Shown here piece by piece: positions 7,488-15,805 of a stretch of DNA of 64,000 nt (position 1 is the first letter of the stretch; the number at the start of each line of letters is the position of its first letter). The notes below the pieces were generated by a model. It made no database searches and was not told the origin of the DNA. It worked only from the letters and a program-made list of their open reading frames with translations. Source of the DNA: Sphingomonas hankookensis (GTDB lineage: Bacteria > Pseudomonadota > Alphaproteobacteria > Sphingomonadales > Sphingomonadaceae); the NCBI RefSeq assembly GCF_022664465.1, contig NZ_JAKREV010000005.1:238824-302823 (forward strand), written 5' to 3'. Position numbers and translations under genes: made by a program.

Positions 7488-9772
7488 GCCTCACGCACCT
7501 CGATCAGCGGCACGCTGGCGGCGATCCCCGCCCCATGCGTCGCGCGCGCGACCTGCAACCGGTCCTCGGCAAAGCGCACCGGCACGTCGAACGCGAACCC
7601 CGCCGTCACCGCCACACCCTTGCCCGGCGCGACATCGAGCAGCACGAAGCCGCCCGCCCCGACCGCAAACCCTTGCGTCTCCACCCCGCCGACGCCCACC
7701 CGCACGCTACCGGCGACCGGCCGGGTGATCCGCCGCACCATCTGTCCGTAGCGCTTCACCAGCGCGAACCGCGTCGTCACCCCGTCGCCGGTCCCGATCA
7801 CGACGTCGCCGAACCCCGGCGGCATACCGGTCGCGTGGTCGAACGGGTCCTGCAACCGGAACGCCCGCGCCGGCCCCAGCCGCGCGCGAAAGAAATCGAG
7901 CAGCAACGCCACGTCCCCCTCCGACCGCACGCCCGGCCCGACATCGTACCGGGTGCGCGGCTCGGCCCAGTCGATGTTGCGCATCTCCGCACCCCCCGCC
8001 GCCACCGCGATCGCGGTCGACGTCTCGGGACACACTTCGGCTTCCGCGCCCAGCGCCAGCGGAAAGCGCACATCGTCGAACGCATCCATGTCGCGCTCCT
8101 CCTCCCAATAGGTGAACCCGTCGCGCAGCACCTGCGGCAGCGCCCAGACGAACGTCTCCGCCACGCCGCGCCCGCGCGCGACCTCCGCCGCCGCCGCGAT
8201 CGCCCGCCACTGCCCGCGATCCTCGGGCCTGAGCACGAAGCCCGAAAAATAATGCTGTTCCGTCACCGGATAGCCCAGCCGCGCCCCCGCCGCCGCCACG
8301 CCCCGCGCGGTCGCCCCGGCATTGCCGGTCGCCGCCCAGTCGTAATCCTCCAGCTGCAACACATCGAACGCCGGCCGCGCCCACCCGAGGGGCAGGTTCG
8401 CGCGCTTCACCTCGGGACTCTCCGCATTCAGGATCGTCGGCAGATAGGCGAGCAGCAACGCCTCCTCCGCCCCCGCCGCCCGCGCCGCCGCCACCAACGC
8501 CGCGGTCGATCCGGCCAGCAACGCCCCCGCCCGATCGAGCAACGCCCGTTTAGGCGCATCCAGCGCCCCACGCACATCGTCGACCACCGGCAGCTCGCCG
8601 CCCAGCGCAACCTTCGCCGCATCGTCGTACAGGCAGATGCGATGATCGACCGTCACCCACCACCACGGCTCACCGACCTGAAACCGCCCGCGCCCGCCCG
8701 CCGCGCGCGCGATGCCGACGAACGCCCGCGCCACCTCCTGCAGATACGCCATCGCCCCCGAATGCGCCGGCGACAGCAGCGTCGACGGCGGCACCCATCC
8801 GGTCAGCGCCGGCGACCCATCCGCCGCCCGCTGCTTCCAGTCGCCCCAGCAATGCGCATCGAACAATTCGTAACTGAGCGACCAGATCGGATCGAACCCC
8901 AGCGCCCCGGCGCGCACCGCAAAATCGCGATGCCACGCCACGCACGCCGCGTTCAGCACGCCCCCGGCCAGCGACACGTACAGCCCGTCGCCCGACCGTT
9001 CGAGCCGGAAATAATGGCTCATCCCGACATAATGGACCAGGGCGCCGCGATACCCCAGCCGCAACGCATTGTGCAGCAACCGCGCCGGCGTCAGGTGATA
9101 GCTGTCGTCATAGCCGCTCGCGATCCGCAGCCCATGTTCGGGCACGACCACGTCGCCGATTGCCAGCACCGATCCCGGCCCGTCGCACACGATGCCCGCC
9201 ATCTCGGCCCAGCCCTCGACCGGCGCATCCAGAAACCCGTCGCCCGCATCATAGCCCGGCGGCACCAGCGACACGAACATCCGGTCGACATCGCCCGCCC
9301 ACACCGGCACCGCCTCGTCGGGCAGCCGGTATCCGCCCACCAAGGTCGCGAAGTCGATCGCGATTGCGGCATCCTCGGGACTGCCGGTGGCGTAATTCCA
9401 CAGCCGCACATACCACGCCCGCGCCACCCCGTCCGCGTCGCGCCCCTCGATCGTCAGCACCGGGCCATGCGTCGCATCCAGCGGCCGGATGCCCTGCGAT
9501 CGCCACCGGAACCGCAAGCTGCAATCGCGATAGTCGCGCGAAGTCTCATACCGCAGCAAGGCATGGTCGTGCCGGTCTTCCGACGCCCAGATCAGCCCCG
9601 CCAGATCGTCGCGCCGATAGAAGACGCAATCCACCCGCAGCGCATCCGCCGCGGTCGTCACCACCGACGCCATCATCGGGCGTGGAAAATCGACTGTCCA
9701 ATAGACCGGATCGAAGCGCGACAGCACGCCCTCCTCCTGCACCATGCGGCGCTCGGCCAGCCAATGTCCCAT
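7484..9772 (-). CDS. GTA distal tail protein (gp12/DUF2460) with ~560-residue N-terminal sheath/TIM-barrel-like extension
   Basis: A 762-aa protein. Roughly the last 200 residues are the DUF2460/Rcc01695 distal tail domain: VRFPLALGAEAEV, then RNIDWAEPRTRYDVG, VALLLDFFRARLGPARAFR and FDHATGMPPGFGD, matching RcGTA gp12 (about 210 aa). The first ~560 residues have no counterpart in RcGTA gp12. They contain a beta-rich N-terminal part (YRDCSLRFRWRSQGIRP) and a region with alternating helices and strands (YRGALVHYVGMSHYFRL, FDVLQLEDYDW, YPVTEQHYFSGF) that looks like a TIM barrel of the kind called non-contractile tail sheath in some phages. A GGAGGC ribosome binding site lies inside the end of the tape-measure gene, 3 bp upstream. 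The fusion assignment is by eye. Confidence 0.8.
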   Translation of the reverse strand: MGHWLAERRMVQEEGVLSRFDPVYWTVDFPRPMMASVVTTAADALRVDCVFYRRDDLAGLIWASEDRHDHALLRYETSRDYRDCSLRFRWRSQGIRPLDATHGPVLTIEGRDADGVARAWYVRLWNYATGSPEDAAIAIDFATLVGGYRLPDEAVPVWAGDVDRMFVSLVPPGYDAGDGFLDAPVEGWAEMAGIVCDGPGSVLAIGDVVVPEHGLRIASGYDDSYHLTPARLLHNALRLGYRGALVHYVGMSHYFRLERSGDGLYVSLAGGVLNAACVAWHRDFAVRAGALGFDPIWSLSYELFDAHCWGDWKQRAADGSPALTGWVPPSTLLSPAHSGAMAYLQEVARAFVGIARAAGGRGRFQVGEPWWWVTVDHRICLYDDAAKVALGGELPVVDDVRGALDAPKRALLDRAGALLAGSTAALVAAARAAGAEEALLLAYLPTILNAESPEVKRANLPLGWARPAFDVLQLEDYDWAATGNAGATARGVAAAGARLGYPVTEQHYFSGFVLRPEDRGQWRAIAAAAEVARGRGVAETFVWALPQVLRDGFTYWEEERDMDAFDDVRFPLALGAEAEVCPETSTAIAVAAGGAEMRNIDWAEPRTRYDVGPGVRSEGDVALLLDFFRARLGPARAFRLQDPFDHATGMPPGFGDVVIGTGDGVTTRFALVKRYGQMVRRITRPVAGSVRVGVGGVETQGFAVGAGGFVLLDVAPGKGVAVTAGFAFDVPVRFAEDRLQVARATHGAGIAASVPLIEVREA

Positions 9773-9775
9773 GGT

Positions 9776-10324
9776 CTACGCCTCCATCAGCGCGGCGCGC
9801 ACCGCGCGCGCGACCTGCCGGCTCGACTGTTGCAGCGCGCGCGGACCATCGCCGCCGGATGCGTTGACCGTGATCGCCACCCGCACCTCGCGCGCGCCTC
9901 CCGCCTGCGCCGCCACCACCTGTCCGCTGCTCGTCGGCACGAACAGCTCCGGCCCCCGCTCCCCGACCCAGTACGGCCGCGCCGGACTGACCGGCCCCCC
10001 AGTGGCCCGCCCCGGCGCACCGCCGATCACCTGCCCCAACAACCCCAGCAGCCCACCCGCGCCTCCGCCCGGTCGCACCGCGCCGATCACCGCCGCCGCC
10101 GCGATCTCGCCCAGCACCTTCAGCGCGGTGTCGCGCAGATCGTCGAACCCCAGCTTGCCGCTGCGAATCGCCCGCGCCAGCGTCGTTTCCACCGCGCGCC
10201 CGGCGCGATCGACCCCACCGGCGAACGGCCCGTCGAGGCTCGCCTGCATCGTCGCCACATCCTGTGCGAACCCGGCGGTGTCGGCGCGCACGCGCACGAT
10301 CAGCCGTTCGATTTCCTCATCCAT
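9776..10324 (-). CDS. GTA tape measure protein (gp11-like)
   Basis: A short 182-aa protein (RcGTA gp11 is about 219) between the chaperone gene and the distal tail gene, the position of the tape measure that sets tail length. It begins MDEEIERLIVRVRADTAGFAQD, typical of the family, has an Ala/Gly-rich middle with a hydrophobic stretch (LLGLLGQVIGGA), then GRATGGPVSPARPYWVGERG, a Gly-rich signature shared by phage tail tape proteins. The small size predicts a very short tail. It overlaps the preceding chaperone gene by 8 bp. Confidence 0.83.
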   Translation of the reverse strand: MDEEIERLIVRVRADTAGFAQDVATMQASLDGPFAGGVDRAGRAVETTLARAIRSGKLGFDDLRDTALKVLGEIAAAAVIGAVRPGGGAGGLLGLLGQVIGGAPGRATGGPVSPARPYWVGERGPELFVPTSSGQVVAAQAGGAREVRVAITVNASGGDGPRALQQSSRQVARAVRAALMEA

Positions 10325-10508
10325 CGGGAAAACGCTCCTTCAATGTCGCGATCGTGGCGCGGTCGCACGGGTCGGGCGCATCGCCGCGCACCGCCTGCAC
10401 CAGCGCCGCCAGTTCGGTGGGCGTCGCCGCCCAGAACACGTCCGGCGCCCAGCCGAACGCCACCCCCGCTTGTCCACCCATCCGGGCGGCGGCCTCGGCA
10501 AAGCTCAC
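10317..10508 (-). CDS. small GTA tail assembly chaperone (gp10.1-like)
   Basis: A 63-aa protein starting at a GTG whose GTGA overlaps the stop of the preceding gene. Its sequence (SFAEAAARMGGQAGVAFGW, then FWAATPTELAALVQA) has the look of the Rcc01693-type phage tail assembly chaperone: an aromatic patch followed by a helix with PTEL. It lies directly upstream of the tape measure, where chaperones act. An ATG-only search would miss it because the nearest ATG in frame is far upstream in the neighbouring gene. Confidence 0.8.
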   Translation of the reverse strand: MSFAEAAARMGGQAGVAFGWAPDVFWAATPTELAALVQAVRGDAPDPCDRATIATLKERFPDG

Positions 10509-10816
10509 CGCCCCGCCAATATCTGCGCGATCAGGATTTTGAGCGCCGGGGTGGCCGCGGCGATCCCGCCCGCCGTCACCGCCTCGGCGAAATCGTCGCG
10601 CGACATCGGCGCCGCATCGCGCAGGCAATGCCACAGCAGCGCGACCAGTTCGGACAGCAGCAGCCCGCCCGCCGCCGCCCGATCGACCAGCGCGAACAGC
10701 GATCCGACTTCGCCCTCCGCCGCGACCAGCGCGGCAAAACTCGGCCGCAGCACCAGCGCCTCGCCGTTCACACGAATGCTCGCCTCGCCCCGCACGGGGT
10801 TGGCGGCCGGACTCAT
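10505..10816 (-). CDS. GTA gp10-like tail assembly protein
   Basis: A 103-aa protein of the gene-transfer-agent gp10 family, recognised by RGEASIRVNGEALVLRPSF near the N-terminus and LVALLWHCLRD in the middle. It sits between the major tail protein and the small chaperone, as in RcGTA, and probably chaperones tape-measure or tail-tube assembly. ATGA overlap (10813-10816) with the major tail protein gene couples the two. Confidence 0.82.
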   Translation of the reverse strand: MSPAANPVRGEASIRVNGEALVLRPSFAALVAAEGEVGSLFALVDRAAAGGLLLSELVALLWHCLRDAAPMSRDDFAEAVTAGGIAAATPALKILIAQILAGR

Positions 10817-11220
10817 GCCGACACCACCGGACCGGACGATTCCAGCGCCAGCGTATAATTGCGCTCGCCATTATAATCGCCGGCATAGTCCAGCCGCGTG
10901 ACGAGGAACCGCCCGGTCATCGTCTCGCCGCTCTCGAAGCTCAGCCGATAGTCGTCGATCACGCCCGACAGCGCATTGCCGCGCAACCGCACCTCCGCCG
11001 CCGACCCGGTGAACACGCCCGCCCCGCTGACGCTCACCGACCGCACGCCCGCCCCCGACAGCAATTCGCGCCACCCGCCCGAATCCTTGCTGGTGATCGC
11101 CACCGCCTCGCCATTGACGCTCAGCTGCGTGGTCCGGAGCCCCGCGACCGTCGCATAGGCCACCGGCACCGCTCCGTTCCCGATCTTCAACAGGAACGCA
11201 CTACCCTTCTCCGCCGCCAT
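10813..11220 (-). CDS. GTA major tail (tube) protein (gp9-like)
   Basis: A 135-aa phage major tail protein: the family start KGSAFLLKIGNG, then VAGLRTTQLSVNGEAV, ITSKDSGGWRELLSGAG and a beta-rich C-terminal half. It would polymerise into the tail tube. GGAGAAGCGAG gives a good ribosome binding site just before the ATG. It is the first gene after a 295-bp repeat-filled gap in the operon, so it either has its own promoter or depends on readthrough. Confidence 0.88.
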   Translation of the reverse strand: MAAEKGSAFLLKIGNGAVPVAYATVAGLRTTQLSVNGEAVAITSKDSGGWRELLSGAGVRSVSVSGAGVFTGSAAEVRLRGNALSGVIDDYRLSFESGETMTGRFLVTRLDYAGDYNGERNYTLALESSGPVVSA

Positions 11221-11515
11221 CTCGCTTCTCCGTCGTTACCATCCGCCAAAAACCGTCACCCCAGCGAAGGCTGGGGTCTCCCCCCGCATCACGCACCACC
11301 TGCCAAACCCTCCCGTACCCCGCCGAAGGCCGGGGCCCAGTTGGGCGCCACCGCTAAAGGATCGAAACCGCCACCAACTGGACCCCGGCCTCCGCCGGGG
11401 TGACCGATCGGATGCAGCGCGTCCCACGCCCCCATCGCCAAATCCCTCTCCCTCTGGGAGAGGGAGGGAGCGGCGCAGCCGCGGAAGGGTGAGGGTGATG
11501 GTGAGGGTGAGCCCC
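11221..11515. repeat. repeat-filled gap inside the GTA operon
   Basis: A 295-bp non-coding stretch between the tail terminator and major tail protein genes. It holds one ACCCCAGCG-family unit (11255-11280), an inverted pair of GTACCCCGCCGAAGGCCGGG-type units with complementary flanks (about 11315-11404), and an element with a CTCTCCC/GGGAGAG hairpin and CGCAGCCGCG core (11441-11520, which runs 5 bases past this gap into the tail terminator gene's stop). No gene is seen. Confidence 0.8.
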
Positions 11516-11896
11516 TCACCCCGCCAACATCCGCACCCGAAACTCGACCGAGCCAACCCACCCGTCCCCCTCGCGCAGCACCCGGCCGCGCACGAACACG
11601 ACGCTGACCACCTGCCATCCGGCCAACCCGGCCGGCGCCGACAGCACCGCCCCCTCCGCCACCGCCGCCAGCGCGCGCAGCCGTTCCGGCACCTCGCCGC
11701 CATCGAACAGCTGCACGACCACCCGCCCTTCGCGCCCGGCCGCATCCTTGGTGCCCCAGTCGGTCAGCACCGGTGTATCGACCACCACATAGGGCCGCGC
11801 CGAGCGCACCGGCGGCGCATCGAACACGCTCGCGTTCGTCAGCACGTCCCGCAGCCGCGCGACCAGCATCGCCTGCAACAGCGTCCCCGCGATCAT
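11516..11896 (-). CDS. GTA tail terminator, DUF3168 (gp8-like)
   Basis: A 126-aa DUF3168 family protein, a tail completion/terminator component. Characteristic segments are LLQAMLVARLRDVLTNASVFD, RPYVVVDTPVLTDWGTKD (the usual PYV.. gDT..dw.. pattern) and a C-terminal VGSVEFRVRML strand. I chose ATG 11896 because ATGA overlaps the preceding stop and GGTGGGGGC precedes it; 11905 is the alternative. In the assembled particle it would cap the tail where it joins the head. Confidence 0.85.
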   Translation of the reverse strand: MIAGTLLQAMLVARLRDVLTNASVFDAPPVRSARPYVVVDTPVLTDWGTKDAAGREGRVVVQLFDGGEVPERLRALAAVAEGAVLSAPAGLAGWQVVSVVFVRGRVLREGDGWVGSVEFRVRMLAG

Positions 11897-12096
11897 CGCC
11901 CCCACCCCGCAATGTCGTGCAGCCGCGGATCGGTGATCGTCCGGCGCGTCAGCCCCCGTCCCGACAGCACCACGCTGTCATCGACCATCTCGACCGCCAC
12001 TCCCGGCACGGCGTCCGCCGCCGCCGCGACCCGCGCGCGCACCACTGCCGCCCGTCCCCCGGCAACCGCCTCGCCCCGTTCCAGCGCGCCGATCAT
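11893..12096 (-). CDS. small GTA head-completion protein (gp7-like position)
   Basis: A 67-aa protein with ATGA overlaps at both ends, in the position of RcGTA g7 between connector and tail terminator. The sequence (MIGALERGEAVAGGRAAVV, then VAVEMVDDSVVLSGRGLTRR) suggests a helix followed by beta strands, like small head-closure proteins. I do not recognise a named family, so the function rests on synteny. Confidence 0.65.
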   Translation of the reverse strand: MIGALERGEAVAGGRAAVVRARVAAAADAVPGVAVEMVDDSVVLSGRGLTRRTITDPRLHDIAGWGR

Positions 12097-12587
12097 CGCT
12101 GCGCTCCCGCCAACCGCATCCGCCGCCACGGCCGCCACAGCGCCCCCACCGCTGCCGGCGGTGCGGCGCTCGCCGTGCGCGCGTCGAACAGGTGCGCGAC
12201 CAGCAGCACGATCCCTTGCGCGACCGGCGCCGGCATCGCCTCCCACCCCGTCGCCAGCCCGGCGACGAAATGCACCGGCGCGGCGGACGTCATCCGCACC
12301 CATCCGGTGCCGTCGCCATCGATATCGATCGCATCGACCGGCAGGGCGGCGGTGATCGAGGTGACCGGCACCACCGGCAACGCGCGCCATTCGTTCGACG
12401 CCGCCATCATCGCCTGATGCGGCCGCGCGATCAGCGCGGTGCCGGTATAGGCCTCGGCCAGCGCCAGCGCGCTTGCCGCCAGCCGCTCGATCACCGCATC
12501 CTCGGCATGTCCCGTGATCCGCAGGTGATCGCGCGCCGCCGCACACACCCCCGCGATCGCCGCCGCCGGAAAGGGCGCTGCGCTCAT
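12093..12587 (-). CDS. GTA head-tail connector (gp6-like)
   Basis: A 164-aa phage gp6-like head-tail connector. Helical N-terminus (AARDHLRITGHAEDAVIERL), then ALALAEAYTGTALI, a central beta region (VTSITAALPVDAIDIDGDG) and C-terminal QGIVLLVAHLFDART, the standard order for this family. It would form the ring joining portal to tail. AGGAGAATCTT gives a very strong ribosome binding site. It starts 75 bp downstream of the capsid gene. Confidence 0.86.
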   Translation of the reverse strand: MSAAPFPAAAIAGVCAAARDHLRITGHAEDAVIERLAASALALAEAYTGTALIARPHQAMMAASNEWRALPVVPVTSITAALPVDAIDIDGDGTGWVRMTSAAPVHFVAGLATGWEAMPAPVAQGIVLLVAHLFDARTASAAPPAAVGALWRPWRRMRLAGAQR

Positions 12588-12662
12588 AAGATTCTCCTGT
12601 TTGCTCCGCTCTCGCGGATGGGCCGGAACCGTCTCGGGGCGGGCGACGCCCGCCCCGACCGA

Positions 12663-13694
12663 TCACGCCGCCGCGATCTTCAGCAGCTTGATCGCCTCCG
12701 AATTCATCACCGCTCCGCCGACGCGCTTGGTGGCGTAGAAATGGACGAACGGCTTGTTCGAATACGGATCGCGCAAAATCTGCGTCTCCGCGCGCTCGGC
12801 GATCAGATACCCCGCCTTGAAGTTGCCGAACGCGATCGGCGCGTTGCCCGCGGCGATATCGGGCATGTCCTCCGCCTCGACCACCGGATAGCCCAGCAGC
12901 GTGTCGGGCTGCCCGCCGGACAGCCCCGGCATCCACAGGAACGCGCCGTCCGCCGTCTTGAACTTGCGGATGCGCGCGGCGGTCTGCGCATTCATCACCC
13001 AGCACGCGCCCTGCCGGTACGCGCCGCGTAGCGCGTGCACCAGGTCGATCAGCCGGTTCTCGGGATCGCTACCGAAATCCGCCGCCGCCCCGCTCGGCAC
13101 ATATTGCAGCGTACCGAACGCCCGCGCCGCATCGCCGGTCGCGTTGCTGGGATAGTTCAGGAACCCGCGCGGCCGCCCCGTGCCGTTGCCGTTCACGAAC
13201 GCCTGCCCCTCGGCCCGCGCGAACTCGCTGGCGATTTCATCCGCCAGCCACGCCTCGACATCGAACGCGGCATCGTCGAGCATCGCCTGGCTCGCCGCGG
13301 GATTGGCGTACAGCTCGCCCATCGGCGGTGCGATCTCGTTGAAGCTCGGCGTCGCCGTCTCCGGCCGCGCGCCCGCCTCGCTCGCCCAGCCCGACGGCGT
13401 CGCACCGCTCGTCACCAGCTTGCGATACCCCGCCGATCCCACGCTCACCACCTGGGCGATCGCGCGGATCGGGCTGGCGCTCTTCAGCGTCGCGCCGATC
13501 ATCGCGTCGATCTCGCGCGGCACGGCATAGCCGCCGCCCGCATCGCTGGTCCCCGCGACCGCCTTGGTCTCCACCGTCGTCCCGCTGCGCACGAACGCGC
13601 CGAAGCCCTGCGCCGGCCCCGCCGCGCTCAGCATCGGCCGACCCCCGCCTGCCGCCACACCCGAAAAGCTGCCCGCCAGCGTCTCGATCGTCAT
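12663..13694 (-). CDS. GTA HK97-type major capsid protein (gp5-like)
   Basis: A 343-aa HK97-fold capsid protein. A variable N-terminal segment that the protease would remove is followed by GGGYAVPREIDAMIGATLKS, SPIRAIAQVV, a P-domain/E-loop region (GWASEAGARPETATPSFNEI) and AFVNGNGTGRPRGFLNY, all typical of this family. C-terminal AIAFGNFKAGYLIAER-type strands are also present. I prefer ATG 13694 (GGGG 9 bases upstream); an ATG at 13709 is the alternative. The scaffold segment is short, so the delta domain may be reduced. Confidence 0.9.
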   Translation of the reverse strand: MTIETLAGSFSGVAAGGGRPMLSAAGPAQGFGAFVRSGTTVETKAVAGTSDAGGGYAVPREIDAMIGATLKSASPIRAIAQVVSVGSAGYRKLVTSGATPSGWASEAGARPETATPSFNEIAPPMGELYANPAASQAMLDDAAFDVEAWLADEIASEFARAEGQAFVNGNGTGRPRGFLNYPSNATGDAARAFGTLQYVPSGAAADFGSDPENRLIDLVHALRGAYRQGACWVMNAQTAARIRKFKTADGAFLWMPGLSGGQPDTLLGYPVVEAEDMPDIAAGNAPIAFGNFKAGYLIAERAETQILRDPYSNKPFVHFYATKRVGGAVMNSEAIKLLKIAAA

Positions 13695-13773
13695 ACCCGT
13701 CATCCCCATAAAAAAGGGGCGCCGCACGCTCGCGACACCCCGGTTTGGAAAAGTTGTGCGGTCGTGCGACGGA

Positions 13774-14151
13774 TCACCCGTCCTCGACCGCATGGATTCT
13801 GGCCAGCGGCTGCATCGGCCGCGCGACCACGCTGACCTCGATCAGCTCGGCCGCAGCAATCGTCCGCCACGCGCCCTGCCGAACGCGGGTCGCGCGGTAG
13901 CCGAACGACAGCCCGCCCAGCGCCCCGACCCGCACCAGCCGCGCCACCGCTTCCGCCTCGATCCGCCCGATCACGCCCAGCCCGCGCGCATCCTCGCCCA
14001 GCCACTCGACCGTCCCGATCGGATCGCCCCGGTGCTGCCACAGCAGCGGCACCGCACCGTCCGCCACCAGCGCGCCGGGCAGCACGACATCGCCGCCCCG
14101 GTCCGCCCGCCCGAAGATCGCCGCGTACCCTGCGAACCTCACCGCGCCCAT
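13774..14151 (-). CDS. GTA prohead protease (gp4-like)
   Basis: A 125-aa HK97-family prohead protease, shorter than most phage homologues. The catalytic His is in VPLLWQHRGDPIG (His40) and the Ser in GALGGLSFGYRA (Ser82); ELIEVSVVARP is the conserved C-terminal signature. It opens with FAGYAAIFGRAD, the usual family start. It trims the capsid precursor during head maturation. Start ATG 14151 overlaps the end of the DUF6127 gene by 13 bp. Confidence 0.87.
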   Translation of the reverse strand: MGAVRFAGYAAIFGRADRGGDVVLPGALVADGAVPLLWQHRGDPIGTVEWLGEDARGLGVIGRIEAEAVARLVRVGALGGLSFGYRATRVRQGAWRTIAAAELIEVSVVARPMQPLARIHAVEDG

Positions 14152-14447
14152 TCGGGCCACCCGGTCTTGACCGCGATTCCGACCAGCAGCAGCGCGAACA
14201 CCATCCGCATCACCCACGCGAACGCCGCCCGCACCGCCGACCGCTTCGCATCGCGCCACGCCTTCAACAGCTCGCGCAGCTCCTGCACGTCGCCCGCCGC
14301 CGCCGCATCCGACAGCCCGATCCGCGCCATCGCCCGTGCCGCGCCCAGTTCGCCCGCCTCTTCCGCGATCGCCCGCAGTGTCTGCAGGTCGGCGCCGTCG
14401 TCGGCCGCCTGCCCCATCAATTGCGCCAGCAGCCCCGTATCGCCCAT
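14139..14447 (-). CDS. DUF6127 family protein of GTA clusters
   Basis: A 102-aa protein matching DUF6127 by layout: an acidic helical N-terminal part (LQTLRAIAEEAGELGAARAM, ELRELLKAWRDAKRSA) and a single C-terminal hydrophobic helix (MRMVFALLLVGIAVKTGW) that could span a membrane. It sits between portal and protease genes, where RcGTA has the small g3.5. A GGGAGGC ribosome binding site is present. Function unknown. Confidence 0.75.
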   Translation of the reverse strand: MGDTGLLAQLMGQAADDGADLQTLRAIAEEAGELGAARAMARIGLSDAAAAGDVQELRELLKAWRDAKRSAVRAAFAWVMRMVFALLLVGIAVKTGWPEWAR

Positions 14448-14485
14448 CGCTTGCCTCCCGCTTGTCCTGACGCTAGCCCCACCCG

Positions 14486-14635
14486 GTGAGACCCCGCCTC
14501 CGCATCATCGCCGCCGCCTTCGGCGCCGCCCTCCTCGCCTTCACCTTCGCGCTGCCGTTCCTGAAGGGGAAACGCTGCCTCGACGCCGGCGGCCAGTTCG
14601 ACCGCACGACGCTGGCGTGCAGCATGCCGCGTTGA
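14486..14635 (+). CDS. small membrane protein on the opposite strand inside the GTA cluster
   Basis: A 49-codon plus-strand ORF with a GTG start, lying exactly in the gap between the DUF6127 gene and the portal gene. The product MRPRLRIIAAAFGAALLAF... has a basic N-terminus, one hydrophobic helix, and a conserved-looking soluble tail with two Cys (KRCLDAGGQFDRTTLACSM). That is a sensible tail and not a random frame. No convincing ribosome binding site is visible. It is either a real antisense mini-gene or a chance frame. Confidence 0.5.
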   Translation: MRPRLRIIAAAFGAALLAFTFALPFLKGKRCLDAGGQFDRTTLACSMPR

Positions 14636-14683
14636 TTGCGGGCCGGCACCGCCCATCCGCGTGAGCGGATCAAACAAGCGCCG

Positions 14684-15805
14684 TCACATCCCCACCAACC
14701 CCCGCTTCTCCTCCGCGCTCAGGAAATCCGCCGCCCCGACCCGCGCCCATAACTGGTCGCGCTCATCGGACAGCGCCGGCACCCGGTCGAGATCGACCGA
14801 CAGCGCCCCCGTCCCCGACCAGCCATCGATCCCCTGCCCCAGCGCGCCCAGCACCCGGTTGCCCAGCGGCACGATCGTCTGCCGCCACAGCGCCCGGTTC
14901 GCCTCGCGGTAATTGGCGAAGGTATTGTCGCCCGGCAGCCCCAGCAGCATCGGCGGCACCCCGAACGCCAGCGCGATCTCGCGCGCCGCCTGCGCCTTCA
15001 ACCCGACGAAATCCATGTCGGCCGGCGTCAAACTCATCGCCTGCCATTTGAGGCCGCCGTCGAGCAGCATCGGCCGCCCGGCATTGGCCGCGCCGGCAAA
15101 GGCATCGTCCATCTGCGCGCGCAGCCGGTCGAACTGCTCGCCCGACAGCACCCCGCCATCGCCCGGATCATGGACCAGCGCGCCGGACGGGCGCGCGGCA
15201 TTGTCGAGCAGCGCCTTGTTCCACCGCGCCGCCTCGTTATGGATCGCCACCGCCCCGGCCGCCGCGCCGAGGCACCCCAGCCCATAATGATCGTCGACCG
15301 GATGGAAGCCGCGGATGTGCACCAGCCCCGGTCGCCCCGCAGCATCGTCGGCGGCGATCCGCATCACGCGTTCCCCGACCCGATACCGATACGCCGCCGG
15401 CCACCCGGTCGCATCCGCCTCGACCGTCACCCGCTCGGGCCGCAGCGCATACAGCTCGCCGATCCCGCCCGCGCCGTCGTCGATCAACTGGATATAGGCA
15501 TTGCCGTGCAGCAGCAGCTGCGCCGCCACGCTTTCGAGCAGTTCCTGCCCCGCCGACCGCGCCATCACCAGCGCCACCGCGCGGGGATCGCCGCTGACCG
15601 GCATCGCCGCCATTCCCTCCGCCACGATCCTGACGGCACGCTGCGCGATCGGATTGGTCAGATACGCGGCGCGCACCTGCGCCTCATACCCCTGCGCCCA
15701 TCCCCCCGCCGCCGGCCCGCTCCCCTCGCGCCACAACGTAGCGCCCCCATGCGCCAACACCGGCCGCGCGCCCTCGCGCACAGCCTTGCGTCCGAACCAT
15801 TTCAT
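14684..15805 (-). CDS. GTA HK97-type portal protein (gp3-like)
   Basis: A 373-aa phage portal protein of the HK97 family, forming the dodecameric ring through which DNA enters the head. Family signatures include IAQRAVRIVAEGMAAMP near the N-terminus, LLLHGNAYIQLIDDG, LRPERVTVEAD, and AREIALAFGVPPMLLGLPGD followed by TFANYREANRALWRQTI. GGGAGAACAGCC supplies a ribosome binding site. It is separated from the large terminase gene by a 415-bp repeat region. Confidence 0.92.
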   Translation of the reverse strand: MKWFGRKAVREGARPVLAHGGATLWREGSGPAAGGWAQGYEAQVRAAYLTNPIAQRAVRIVAEGMAAMPVSGDPRAVALVMARSAGQELLESVAAQLLLHGNAYIQLIDDGAGGIGELYALRPERVTVEADATGWPAAYRYRVGERVMRIAADDAAGRPGLVHIRGFHPVDDHYGLGCLGAAAGAVAIHNEAARWNKALLDNAARPSGALVHDPGDGGVLSGEQFDRLRAQMDDAFAGAANAGRPMLLDGGLKWQAMSLTPADMDFVGLKAQAAREIALAFGVPPMLLGLPGDNTFANYREANRALWRQTIVPLGNRVLGALGQGIDGWSGTGALSVDLDRVPALSDERDQLWARVGAADFLSAEEKRGLVGM

